64,000 bases of DNA from Defluviitaleaceae bacterium (GTDB lineage: Bacteria; Bacillota; Clostridia; Lachnospirales; WQUN01): assembly GCA_009780185.1 (NCBI GenBank), contig WRAN01000001.1, positions 1 through 64,000 of the forward strand, given 5' to 3'. Position 1 is the first letter of the stretch; every line of letters begins with the position of its first letter. Shown here in pieces: positions 9,105-17,208 of the stretch. The position numbers and the translations under genes are program-made. Below the pieces are notes generated by a model. The model did not search any database and was not told the origin of the DNA. It saw only the letters and a list, made by a program, of their open reading frames with translations.

Positions 9105-10325
9105 CTAAGTTCTATAATCACCATTGATTTTTACGTAGTCGTAGGTTAAGTCACAGCCGTAGGCTTCGGCAGATTGTACGCCGCTATTCAAGTCGATTTC
9201 TATTATTACTTCACTACGGCTTAGTATGGCTTTGGCTAGAGTTTCATCAAAGGCTAGGCCCATGCCTTGCTTACACACACCAATACGGCCTGTTTTGGAT
9301 GAGAAGGATACATCCACTTTTGCTGGGTCAAATCCTGCGCCGGAATAACCCATGGCGCATAGCACCCTACCCCAGTTGGCATCGGAACCAAACATTGCAG
9401 CCTTCACCAATGAAGATGATATAACCGACTTAGCCAGTGCAGCAGCTTCTTCTTCACAGCCTGCACTATTCACTTTACAGGTGATTAGTTTAGTAGCTCC
9501 TTCACCATCTTTGGCTATGTCTTTTGCCAATTTTAAATTTATTGCGTTAAGTGCCATTAGAAAGGCGTCGTAATCAGCGCCTTTTTTTGTTATTTGTGGA
9601 TTGCCTGCGGTGCCTGAAGCTAATATAGCCGTCATATCATTGGTGGAGGTATCGCCATCTACACTTATTCTATTATAAGTGCGGTTTACGGAGTCTTTTA
9701 GGGCTTCTCTTAATATTTCTGGGGAGATATTGCAGTCTGTTGTCAAGAAAGCAAGCATAGTAGCCATGTTGGGATGTATCATGCCAGAGCCTTTGGCAAT
9801 GCCGCCGAATATAATTTTTTTTCCTCCGATTTCACATTCTACTGCGGCGCTTTTTGAAAAAGTATCTGTGGTCATAATGGCTTCAGCCGTCGGCTGGGAG
9901 TCGCAAGACAAAGCGCTTACCAACTCAGGTATAGCATCTGTTATCGTGGTTGTAGGAAGAGGCTGGCCTATTACGCCTGTGGAGTTGACGATTATATCAC
10001 TTGGTTTTAGCTCAAGGACTCTGGCTGCTGTCTCAACACAGGCCTTTGCTGCTTCCATTCCACCAGGTGCGCAGGCATTGGCATTGCCTGAGTTAACCAA
10101 TATAGCTTGTGCGTATCCGTCTTTTAGATTCTCTAATGTAAGCCATATAGGTGCGGCTTTTACTACATTGGTTGTGACAACAGCGGCGGCTGAGCATTGA
10201 TTATCGGCTAAAATAAGCGCTAAGTCTCTTTTGGTTTTATTACGGCGTATACCACAGTGGATACCGGAAGCCTTAAATCCTTTTGGGGCTGTAATACCGC
10301 CTTCAATAAATTTTATATTATCCAT
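9105..10325 (-). CDS. argJ: Glutamate N-acetyltransferase / amino-acid acetyltransferase
   Basis: 406 residues from ATG 10325, chosen because GGAGG lies 6 nt upstream on this strand. ArgJ transfers acetyl from N-acetylornithine to glutamate, recycling the acetyl group in arginine synthesis. The self-cleavage site is visible as EGATK in KDGEGATKLITCKV, where the Thr becomes the N-terminal nucleophile of the beta chain. Other family hallmarks are ILVNSGNANAC, the oxyanion segment NSTGVIGQ and GGIAKGSGMI. It begins one nucleotide after the argC stop, with its ribosome site inside argC, so the two are translationally coupled. argB, argD and argF are not in the window. Confidence 0.93.
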   Translation of the reverse strand: MDNIKFIEGGITAPKGFKASGIHCGIRRNKTKRDLALILADNQCSAAAVVTTNVVKAAPIWLTLENLKDGYAQAILVNSGNANACAPGGMEAAKACVETAARVLELKPSDIIVNSTGVIGQPLPTTTITDAIPELVSALSCDSQPTAEAIMTTDTFSKSAAVECEIGGKKIIFGGIAKGSGMIHPNMATMLAFLTTDCNISPEILREALKDSVNRTYNRISVDGDTSTNDMTAILASGTAGNPQITKKGADYDAFLMALNAINLKLAKDIAKDGEGATKLITCKVNSAGCEEEAAALAKSVISSSLVKAAMFGSDANWGRVLCAMGYSGAGFDPAKVDVSFSSKTGRIGVCKQGMGLAFDETLAKAILSRSEVIIEIDLNSGVQSAEAYGCDLTYDYVKINGDYRT

Positions 10326-10326
10326 T

Positions 10327-11241
10327 TCAATCCTCCAGCCCAAGGCCTTCATCCAAGCCACAAGCGATATTCATACATTGCAAAGCCGCACCAGATGCGC
10401 CTTTCCCTAAGTTATCCAGCCTCGCCCCCAATAAAAGCTGAGTTTCATGGCCATAGACGAATAAGTCCATACGGTTGGTATTATTACATTCTGTCATGTT
10501 CATTATACCGTTATTATCTATTTCCTTTACCTGTATAAATTTGCTATAACGATAATGCTGGCTCCAGGCTTGCCATACGTCTTCTACATTACAACCCCAA
10601 AGCGGCACCGTTACAAACATACCTTGGGCAATATCGCAGACGGTAGGCACAAAGTGCGGAGCGTGCTCTAAACCGCAGATTCCTTTCATTTCCGGCAGGT
10701 GCTTATGTTTTAAACCCAGAGCGTAAGGTCTGGGGGCCTGTAAATAGTCGCCAGGGGTTCTATTATTTTCATATTCTTCAATCATCGTGCGGCCGCCGCC
10801 GGAATATCCCGTTAATGAGTTGCAATTAAGCTTAGCATCACGGGAAATAATCCCTGACTCAAGAAGAGGATAAACCATAGCAATAAACCCAGCAGCATGG
10901 CAGCCTGGGACAGCAATACGCTTAGCGGTTGATATGGCCGTGCGATGAGCCACAGATAACTCCGGCAAACCATAAACCCAGCCCGGCGCTACCCTATGAG
11001 CGGTGGATGCATCAATTACTATTGTATCTGGCGGTGCCATTGAGGCGGCTTTTATTGCCTCGTCTTCCGGCAGGCACAAAAATACTACATCAGCTTTAGC
11101 CATTAAGTTCTGGCGTGTAGCTGGGTCTTTTCGCCTAGACGGGTCAATAATCAGCAGATTAATGTCATTTCGGGTCTTTAATCGCTCTTCTAGCTTCAAA
11201 CCTGTGGTTCCGGCCTGCCCATCAATAAATATATTTAACAT
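10327..11241 (-). CDS. argC: N-acetyl-gamma-glutamyl-phosphate reductase, short type 2
   Basis: 304 residues from ATG 11241, preceded by GGGGAGAG; a TTG four codons upstream is less likely. The enzyme reduces N-acetylglutamyl phosphate to the semialdehyde using NADPH. The N-terminal Rossmann loop is GQAGTTGL and the catalytic Cys lies in VPGCHAAGFIA, followed by LTGYSGGGR. The short length and DGQAGTTG start mark the type 2 ArgC (about 310 residues) rather than the 345-residue type. First gene of the argCJ pair, behind two ARG boxes at 11282-11320. Confidence 0.93.
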   Translation of the reverse strand: MLNIFIDGQAGTTGLKLEERLKTRNDINLLIIDPSRRKDPATRQNLMAKADVVFLCLPEDEAIKAASMAPPDTIVIDASTAHRVAPGWVYGLPELSVAHRTAISTAKRIAVPGCHAAGFIAMVYPLLESGIISRDAKLNCNSLTGYSGGGRTMIEEYENNRTPGDYLQAPRPYALGLKHKHLPEMKGICGLEHAPHFVPTVCDIAQGMFVTVPLWGCNVEDVWQAWSQHYRYSKFIQVKEIDNNGIMNMTECNNTNRMDLFVYGHETQLLLGARLDNLGKGASGAALQCMNIACGLDEGLGLED

Positions 11242-11269
11242 GTCTCTCCCCAATATTTAAATTTTGAGA

Positions 11270-11297
11270 ATTGTATCAGCTGATGAATAAATATGCA
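11270..11297 (-). promoter_or_regulatory. Promoter of argCJ
   Basis: On the minus strand TTGCAT (complement of 11292-11297) and TACAAT (complement of 11270-11275) are 16 nt apart, about 30 nt before the argC start. The -35 hexamer overlaps ARG box 1, the expected geometry for ArgR repression. Confidence 0.7.
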
Positions 11298-11320
11298 AGA
11301 CATATGAATATTTATTCATT
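11282..11320. promoter_or_regulatory. Two ARG boxes (ArgR operators) upstream of argC
   Basis: GATGAATAAATATGCAAG at 11282-11299 matches the Bacillus ARG box CATGAATAAAAATKCAAK at 16 of 18 positions. A second box, TATGAATATTTATTCATT at 11303-11320, contains inverted 7-bp arms around a 2-bp centre. The two boxes are 21 bp apart (two helical turns), consistent with one ArgR hexamer bound in the presence of arginine. The second box runs into the stop codon of the AraC gene. Confidence 0.75.
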
Positions 11321-12204
11321 TATACCACATTCCAAAATTTGCGATACTGCACAGGAGTAAGCCCCTCAAGCTTCTTAAATGTCCGAGTAAAATGACTCAC
11401 ATTATCCATCCCCACCCTAGAGGCGATTTCACTTACAGGCTGTGATGTAGTCCTGAGAAGCGTCTTTGCTTGAGCCATGCGAAGATGTATTACATATGTA
11501 GCGGGAGACTGGTTAATATATCTCTTAAACAGCTTCTGCAAATAATGAGAATCCAAATTAAACTCATGAGCCAAACCATCCAGGGTAATGCGCTGGTCGT
11601 AATTTATATTTAAATAGCTGCGAATTTCTTGTACCACAGGAGGGATATGCACAGCTTCTGTACTGCTTTGCGCCGCGGAAATACATGCAATCATTAGCTG
11701 TGTCAACACGCCGGAATTAAGTATATCCGCTTCAAAGAAGCTTTTCTTTTCGGAAAGAGGAAAACGATTAAGAAGCATATCCATAAGCATACCCATTGGA
11801 GAATCTAGTGGTAGCTTTCCTATTGTTGCCCCATCAAACATTTCCTTGTATGCCTCATAGTAGGCCGCCGCCGTCGGCCCACTAAAATGAACCCACACCA
11901 CATCCCAATGCCCGATTTCAGGGTCTGTACGATAGTGCTGCCAGTTGGCGCAATCTATCCAAAAAAACTGCCCAGCCCCAATTTTTTGAGTTTGACCATT
12001 ATATTCCAGAATACCTCCGCCAGAAAGGGTCATTTTAATAAGGAAGGAATCTAATCCTTGGCGGATGGTGAAGTATTTTTCCCCGGCTTTAAAATGCCCT
12101 AATTCGTGCAGATATACAAAATTTGCCTTGGCCTCTGCTGTGGTATCAACGTAATACCAAAGTGAGTCAGGTTTTATATCTAGGTTATAGGAGAAAATGT
12201 CCAT
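11320..12204 (-). CDS. AraC-family regulator with N-terminal cupin domain
   Basis: 295 residues from ATG 12204, with GAGG upstream. Residues about 20-150 form a sugar-sensing cupin-like domain (repeated short strands, G-G-G-I-L-E-Y, GAGQFFWID). The C-terminal ~100 residues hold two helix-turn-helix units, ending with the signature PVSEIASRVGMDNVSHFTRTFKKLEGLTPVQYR. It is divergent from the glycan uptake cluster starting at 12330, so it most likely activates that cluster in response to the imported oligosaccharide; that link is inferred from position. Confidence 0.88.
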   Translation of the reverse strand: MDIFSYNLDIKPDSLWYYVDTTAEAKANFVYLHELGHFKAGEKYFTIRQGLDSFLIKMTLSGGGILEYNGQTQKIGAGQFFWIDCANWQHYRTDPEIGHWDVVWVHFSGPTAAAYYEAYKEMFDGATIGKLPLDSPMGMLMDMLLNRFPLSEKKSFFEADILNSGVLTQLMIACISAAQSSTEAVHIPPVVQEIRSYLNINYDQRITLDGLAHEFNLDSHYLQKLFKRYINQSPATYVIHLRMAQAKTLLRTTSQPVSEIASRVGMDNVSHFTRTFKKLEGLTPVQYRKFWNVV

Positions 12205-12281
12205 AAACACCTCATTTCAATCATGCCAATATAGAGCAAAAATACCACAAGATATTGCCATCCCTTTTCAATTTCTAGCTA

Positions 12282-12306
12282 TATAATACCGCTATCATCG
12301 TATGAT
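12282..12306 (+). promoter_or_regulatory. -10 element and inverted repeat before the binding-protein gene
   Basis: TATAAT at 12282-12287 lies about 43 nt before the ATG. No good -35 is seen at standard distance (TTGCCA at 12255 is 21 nt away), as expected for an activator-dependent promoter. ATCATcgtATGAT at 12294-12306 is a short inverted repeat just downstream. Confidence 0.45.
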
Positions 12307-12329
12307 GTACACAAAAAGGAGGAAGTTTA

Positions 12330-13916
12330 ATGAAAACATCAAAAAAAATCCTTCTGCTAGTGGTTGGCGTACTTGCGCTAGCCCTTTTTGCTGCCTGTGG
12401 CAGAGCAGAAGACCCAGCACCAATTGCAACACCAGAACCAACCGCAGCAGCTGAAACAGAAGCACCAGCTACTACTCCAGACCCAGTGGATGAGGTAGAA
12501 GATGAACTGGATTACACCATCAGCATCCTTACAATCTCCCACTCTGGCGAACTTATCTCTGTAGACCATCCAGCTATCCAACAATTGGAAGAGCTATCTG
12601 GCTACAACATCGAGTTGGACATGATCCTTAACGCCAACTTTGCAGAGCAAATGAACATGCGTCTTGCAGCCGGCGACCTTCCTGGTATCGTTGTAATCAC
12701 TGGCAATACCCTTCCAATCGTGCAAGCTGCTCAAGGCGGCGCACTTTGGGATCTAACCGACCATATCCCTCAGTGGGAAAACCTGGCCGGAGTTAACCCA
12801 GATGTAATGAACAACGTATCCATCGGCGGCCGTCACTTTGGTATCTACCGTCAGCGTCCAGTAGGGCGCCCAGGTATGGTTTACCGCTCAGACTGGCTTG
12901 AGTACCTTGATTTAGCTGTTCCTGCTACATTGGAAGATTTATTCAATGTACTTGTAGCTTTCACAGAAAATGATCCACAACCAAACGGTGGTAATACCTA
13001 TGGTATGGCTTGGACAGGCGCACATATGGGTCCATTCCATGATCTTGCTGTAATGCATGGCGCTCCTAACCGCTGGGAAGTTGTAGACGGCGAATTTGTA
13101 CCATGGTTTGAGCATGAAGGCTTTATCGAAGCTCTTGAGTTTAGCCGTGAGCTGTTCGCACTTGGAGCAATCAACCCTGACTTTGCGGCTCTTCCTCCAG
13201 GAGACTGGGCTCTTCAATTTGGCGCAGGCCTTTCTGGATGGCATATGGACGTATCCGACGAAGCCCGCAGAAGCGCTAACCGCCTTCGCGACAATGAATT
13301 CATGACTCAAGAAGAAGTTGACGCAGGCGAAATGGTATGGGTAATGGGAACTGTTGCCAACCGTCATGGTGAAAGCAGAATCCGTGCACACGCTGGTCAT
13401 GCCGGTTATGTAGCAATCTCCACCACAGGCGCACCAACCCCAGAGGATCTGCAGCATCATCTTGCTTTCCTTAACGCCATCAACTCCCCACAAGGTCAGA
13501 ACATTGTATCTTGGGGCGCGGAAGGCTATAACTGGGAAATGGTAGACGGCAGAGTACGCATATTCACCCCTGAAGAAGTTGCGTCAGGTATGGATGTTGT
13601 TGAAGGTCTTAACCAGTTTATGATGCGTCAAAACCATGTACTGCCTCTTTACGGCGTAAACTCCCGGGAAGATGCTATTACAGAAGTTCAATTGACCAAT
13701 ATCCAATGGGCGGTTCATGATCCATCCTTGGCTCTTATGTCTGATACCTGGACTGCACAATCAGGTACTCTTAACCAAATCATTGATGATGCCGTTATCC
13801 TCTTTGTAATGGGTACTCTTGATATGGCAGGCTTTAGAAACGAAGTAGCCCGTTGGTATGCCGAAGGCGGCCAAGCATCTATTGACGAATTTACAGCAGC
13901 ACTGGCAGCAAGATAA
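12330..13916 (+). CDS. Extracellular solute-binding lipoprotein (oligosaccharide ABC importer)
   Basis: 528 residues with a lipoprotein signal peptide (KKILLLVVGVLALALFAAC, acylated Cys23), then a Pro/Thr/Glu-rich linker of about 35 residues that spaces the protein from the membrane. The rest is a large family-1-type binding protein of the LipO kind paired with LplB/YtcP permeases: Trp- and aromatic-rich, with periplasmic-binding-fold segments such as AGDLPGIVVITG and GIYRQRPVGRPGMVYRSDWL. AAAGGAGGA precedes the ATG. Codons here are cleaner and richer in C-ending forms than in neighbouring genes, which fits high expression. It is the first gene of a cluster with a PL22-like protein and two permeases. 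Confidence 0.88.
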   Translation: MKTSKKILLLVVGVLALALFAACGRAEDPAPIATPEPTAAAETEAPATTPDPVDEVEDELDYTISILTISHSGELISVDHPAIQQLEELSGYNIELDMILNANFAEQMNMRLAAGDLPGIVVITGNTLPIVQAAQGGALWDLTDHIPQWENLAGVNPDVMNNVSIGGRHFGIYRQRPVGRPGMVYRSDWLEYLDLAVPATLEDLFNVLVAFTENDPQPNGGNTYGMAWTGAHMGPFHDLAVMHGAPNRWEVVDGEFVPWFEHEGFIEALEFSRELFALGAINPDFAALPPGDWALQFGAGLSGWHMDVSDEARRSANRLRDNEFMTQEEVDAGEMVWVMGTVANRHGESRIRAHAGHAGYVAISTTGAPTPEDLQHHLAFLNAINSPQGQNIVSWGAEGYNWEMVDGRVRIFTPEEVASGMDVVEGLNQFMMRQNHVLPLYGVNSREDAITEVQLTNIQWAVHDPSLALMSDTWTAQSGTLNQIIDDAVILFVMGTLDMAGFRNEVARWYAEGGQASIDEFTAALAAR

Positions 13917-14926
13917 TGTTTGAATATAAAGACGAAGGCACAGGCCTAATTATCCGTCAGTATACAGACAGCGCCCCGATACGTTCCGATAAGTTTTACT
14001 TCTCAACCGAAAGCTTTACTCAGGATGATAAGTATTTCTATTACAAGGAAAGCGTTGACGGCAAAACCACTGTATACCGGGTAGATTATGCCACCGGTCA
14101 GAGAGAACATGCTCTAGGCCCTGAATACACAAATATGTGCCTAGATTATCATCGCCCTCATGCCTATGTGCGTAAAGATGATTCACTGTTCCGTATGGAC
14201 ACAGGCACTGGGATTTTGACTGAAGTAGCGGAATTCCCACCTGGCAAATGCAACGGACATCTTTCCGTTTCTAAGTCAGGCTTGGTATGGTGTTCCTATC
14301 ACCAGGCTAACAAGATTTATGCCTTGGTGGTGCTTGACCCCAAAACCGGAAAGTCTGAAGTGGTATTTCAAGATGACCATTTCCTTAATCACTGCCAGGC
14401 CTGCCCTGGCGACGATGAAACTGTTATGTATGTCCACGAAACCATGGGTGATGCATTACAGCGGATTTGGCTATTTGACTACCCAACCCGCCGCGTACGC
14501 CCCTACTATGTAGAAAAAGAAGGAGACTGGATAACCCATGAGGTATGGACTGCTGATGGAGATTATTTATACTTCATCCGCTATCCACATCATATTATGC
14601 GTGGAACTCGTGACGGCCATAGCTTTACACAAGTGGCTGAATCAACCCAGTTTCTGCACTGCGCCCCTGACCGTACAGGTAAATGGGTTGTGGCAGACAG
14701 AGTAACAGGTGTACACAAAGGCTGGAAGAACCAGATCACCCTAGTAAACACACACACAGGCGCCGAAACAGTTCTGGCTAACTTAGAAGAGCCTACTACA
14801 GGTGCTGAACATCCTCATCCGTCCTTTAACCGTCAGGGCAATGTTGTCTTATTCAACAAACCCATAGACAAAGGCGTATGTAATGTATGCGCCATTGATT
14901 TGACGCAGTTGGATTCATTTAAGTAA
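13916..14926 (+). CDS. Oligogalacturonate-lyase-like (PL22-type) beta-propeller protein
   Basis: 336 residues, no signal peptide, so cytosolic. It is a seven-blade propeller-like protein resembling oligogalacturonide lyase. Supporting segments are GDWITHEVWTADGDYLYF (His208), QFLHCAPDRTGKWVVADR (His248) and GAEHPHPSF (His299 and His301), the positions where the family places its base and metal-binding histidines; a conserved Gln before the HxH pair is not evident. Family members cleave short unsaturated galacturonides after uptake. The ATG overlaps the binding-protein stop by one base (TAATG), so translation is probably coupled. Cytosolic cleavage of the imported oligosaccharide fits the context; substrate specificity is not proven. 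Confidence 0.7.
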   Translation: MFEYKDEGTGLIIRQYTDSAPIRSDKFYFSTESFTQDDKYFYYKESVDGKTTVYRVDYATGQREHALGPEYTNMCLDYHRPHAYVRKDDSLFRMDTGTGILTEVAEFPPGKCNGHLSVSKSGLVWCSYHQANKIYALVVLDPKTGKSEVVFQDDHFLNHCQACPGDDETVMYVHETMGDALQRIWLFDYPTRRVRPYYVEKEGDWITHEVWTADGDYLYFIRYPHHIMRGTRDGHSFTQVAESTQFLHCAPDRTGKWVVADRVTGVHKGWKNQITLVNTHTGAETVLANLEEPTTGAEHPHPSFNRQGNVVLFNKPIDKGVCNVCAIDLTQLDSFK

Positions 14927-14933
14927 CGCTTCT

Positions 14934-15100
14934 AAACCCGTTAAAACCTTGGGGCGCTGCCCCAACCCAGGTCGCATGGGTGAGCAGTTTCACGCAGTGA
15001 AACGACCAACCCCGTAAGCTTTTTGAAAAAAGCTTAACCAAAAACTTAATTGGAACCGCGCCTTGCGCGGTTCCAATTTGGGGTTGGTTCTAGCGGGTTT
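14934..15100. repeat. Structured intergenic repeat element, copy 2 (inside an operon)
   Basis: AAACCCGTTAAAACC at 14934-14948 and GGTTCTAGCGGGTTT at 15086-15100 form 15-bp termini (13 of 15 pair). Inside: TTGGGGC/GCCCCAA at 14949-14965; GTTTCA/TGAAAC at 14987-15003, framed by GGTCG (14970-14974) and CGACC (15003-15007); AAGCTTTTTGAAAAAAGCTT; and GGAACCGC/GCGGTTCC. The order of parts equals that of 2387-2550 although several stems differ in sequence. It separates the PL22-like gene from the permeases of the same cluster, so it may attenuate or process the transcript. Confidence 0.75.
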
Positions 15101-15123
15101 AATTAAAAATGGCGGTGAATTTT

Positions 15124-16044
15124 ATGACAAGTGCCTCTGTTCATTCCAGGTTTTTTAGGGCAATTCGTAAGCATTATGTGCTTTATTTGCTTTGCATACC
15201 TGGGATACTGTTTTTTATTCTGTTTAGATATCTCCCTATGTGGGGTATCTTGGTTTCTTTCCAAAACTATAACCTTTGGTTAGGATTTTGGGAAAGCGAC
15301 TGGGTTGGGTTTGCCCATTTTACGCGCTTCTTTACTGGGCCCAACTTCAATACACTTATGGTAAATACGTTATGGCTTTCATTTTTGAACATAGCCTTTG
15401 CATTTCCTGCGCCTATAATCCTTGCGCTACTATTAAACGAAGTACGGCGGCAATGGTTTAAGCGCTCTATACAGACCCTTATCTATATTCCCCACTTTAT
15501 TTCCTGGGTAATAATCGGATCTATGACCTTTATGTTACTTTCCAGTGGAGGACCTGTTAATGCTATTTTAGGAAACTTTGGCATTGGGCCGATTCCATTC
15601 CTCACAAGCGTTAGCACCTTCCGTCCTATGATGGTGGTTCAAGGGATATGGCGCGGGGCTGGTTTTGGTACTATTATCTTCCTCGCGGCACTTTCAGGTG
15701 TGGATATGGAGCAGTATGAAGCCGCTATTGTAGACGGTGCCGGCAGGTGGAAGCAGTGCTGGCATATCACCCTCCCCGCACTTCGAAGCGTTGTTATTTT
15801 ACTTTTGATTTTGCAAATGGGAAGTGTACTGGATACTAACTTCGACCAGATAATCCTTCTAAGCAATGCAGGAAACCGTACCGTTTCTGATGTAATTGAG
15901 GTTTTTGTATTCCGCGAAGGTATTGTTGGGGGCAACTTCAGCTTTACTACCGCAATCGGATTATTCCAGTCTGTAATTGGCCTTATATTGGTTATCATTG
16001 CCGATAGGGCTGCTAAACTCGTTGGCGAAAGCGGCATATTCTAG
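15124..16044 (+). CDS. ABC sugar permease, LplB/YteP type
   Basis: 306 residues from ATG 15124; GGCGGTGA ends about 5 nt upstream, which favours this over the ATG at 15109. Six transmembrane helices, and the cytoplasmic coupling loop (EAA motif) EAAIVDGAGRWKQCWHITLP, which docks the ATPase. It belongs to the permease group that pairs with YtcP-like partners and LipO-like binding proteins for complex oligosaccharides. No ATPase gene is present in the cluster, so a shared MsmX-like ATPase encoded elsewhere is likely. Confidence 0.88.
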   Translation: MTSASVHSRFFRAIRKHYVLYLLCIPGILFFILFRYLPMWGILVSFQNYNLWLGFWESDWVGFAHFTRFFTGPNFNTLMVNTLWLSFLNIAFAFPAPIILALLLNEVRRQWFKRSIQTLIYIPHFISWVIIGSMTFMLLSSGGPVNAILGNFGIGPIPFLTSVSTFRPMMVVQGIWRGAGFGTIIFLAALSGVDMEQYEAAIVDGAGRWKQCWHITLPALRSVVILLLILQMGSVLDTNFDQIILLSNAGNRTVSDVIEVFVFREGIVGGNFSFTTAIGLFQSVIGLILVIIADRAAKLVGESGIF

Positions 16045-16056
16045 GGAGGGATATTT

Positions 16057-16938
16057 ATGGTACGAAACGATACGATAGGTTCCCGGATATTCGACGGGTT
16101 TAATATTATTTTTCTTATACTTTTTGCTGTTGTAACTACAGTTCCGTTTATATATATCATTGCAGGGTCATTTGCATCTCAGGCTGAGATTACAGCTCGG
16201 GGCTTCTTCCTTATTCCCCGTGAGCCACGCCTTGAGGCTTATATGTTTATAATGGAGTCGAGGTTGCTGCCTAGGTCTATGTTTGTAAGCATCGCGGTTA
16301 CTGTAATCGGGACACTTGTATCTATGTTTATGACAGTAACTTTTGCTTACCCCCTGTCTAAGAAATACTTAGCCGGACGCAATGTTATGTTGTCATTGGT
16401 AGTATTTACTATGTTGTTTAACGGTGGTATGATACCTACCTTCCTTACGATACGCATGCTTGGGCTTTTGAATAGCTTCTGGGCTATGATTTTACCTGGG
16501 GCCATTAGCATCTGGAATCTTATAGTTTTAAAGAACTTCTTCCAGGGCATACCGGAAGAACTTGAAGATTCTGCCCGGATTGACGGGGCTTCTGATTTAC
16601 GGGTGTTCTTACGGATTGTTCTGCCTCTTTCTACTGCGGCTCTGGCTACATTCTCTCTATTTTATGCCGTAGGATATTGGAACTCCTTCCGCCCCGCACT
16701 TCTGTATCTTCCATCCAACAGCGCCATGTGGCCACTTCAGCTGGTGTTGCGTAATATTGTAATGTTGGCAGCAGGTAATATTGCTGATGTTGCCTGGGAC
16801 CCTGATATGATTCAGCCTCCCCCGGATAGTATCAGAAACGCGGTAATCGTGTTTGCTACTGTGCCAATCTTATTGGTATATCCCTTTATTCAAAAACACT
16901 TTACCAAAGGGGTTATGATTGGGGCTATTAAGGGATAG
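16057..16938 (+). CDS. ABC sugar permease, YtcP/LplC type
   Basis: 293 residues, six hydrophobic helices, EAA loop LEDSARIDGASDLRVFLRIV, and the typical C terminus IQKHFTKGVMIGAIKG of this family. GGGAGGG lies about 8 nt before the ATG, and the gap to the first permease is 12 nt. Together they form the membrane channel of the importer whose binding protein is at 12330. A strong terminator at 17032-17065 closes the cluster. Confidence 0.88.
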   Translation: MVRNDTIGSRIFDGFNIIFLILFAVVTTVPFIYIIAGSFASQAEITARGFFLIPREPRLEAYMFIMESRLLPRSMFVSIAVTVIGTLVSMFMTVTFAYPLSKKYLAGRNVMLSLVVFTMLFNGGMIPTFLTIRMLGLLNSFWAMILPGAISIWNLIVLKNFFQGIPEELEDSARIDGASDLRVFLRIVLPLSTAALATFSLFYAVGYWNSFRPALLYLPSNSAMWPLQLVLRNIVMLAAGNIADVAWDPDMIQPPPDSIRNAVIVFATVPILLVYPFIQKHFTKGVMIGAIKG

Positions 16939-17031
16939 AATGGCGGATTTGCTGGACCGAATAGGGTTTGTTCCAATCATCAAAACTGAAAACCTTAAAC
17001 ATGACCCCAGAGTAATTGTACGAAGTAACAG

Positions 17032-17073
17032 GGTTGTCTTGCAAAAAATATTTTGCAAGACAACCTCTATTTA
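17032..17073 (+). terminator. Terminator of the oligosaccharide uptake cluster
   Basis: GGTTGTCTTGCAAAA at 17032-17046 pairs perfectly with TTTTGCAAGACAACC at 17051-17065 around a 4-nt loop, followed by a U-rich stretch. It lies about 95 nt after the second permease. Confidence 0.85.
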
Positions 17074-17118
17074 TATATCGATTTTGATATAATTTGAAAG
17101 CCTATGGATCAGAAAACG

Positions 17119-17145
17119 TTGACACAGAAGGTCATCCTGTATAAT
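17119..17145 (+). promoter_or_regulatory. Promoter of the two-component operon
   Basis: TTGACA at 17119-17124 and TATAAT at 17140-17145, spacer 15 nt (an overlapping AATAAT at 17143 gives 18). A GTAGTT repeat at 8-nt spacing follows at about 17153-17166, a weak candidate for LytTR autoregulation. Confidence 0.55.
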
Positions 17146-17208
17146 AATTTACGTAGTTAGGTAGTTTTTCTAGGCAGAATAAAAACATAAATATAGGAAT
17201 GATATTAA

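Noticed and set aside
9679-10200. 173-residue plus-strand frame opposite argJ
   Set aside because: Mirror frame of a conserved gene with Ala/Ser-rich product and no ribosome site.
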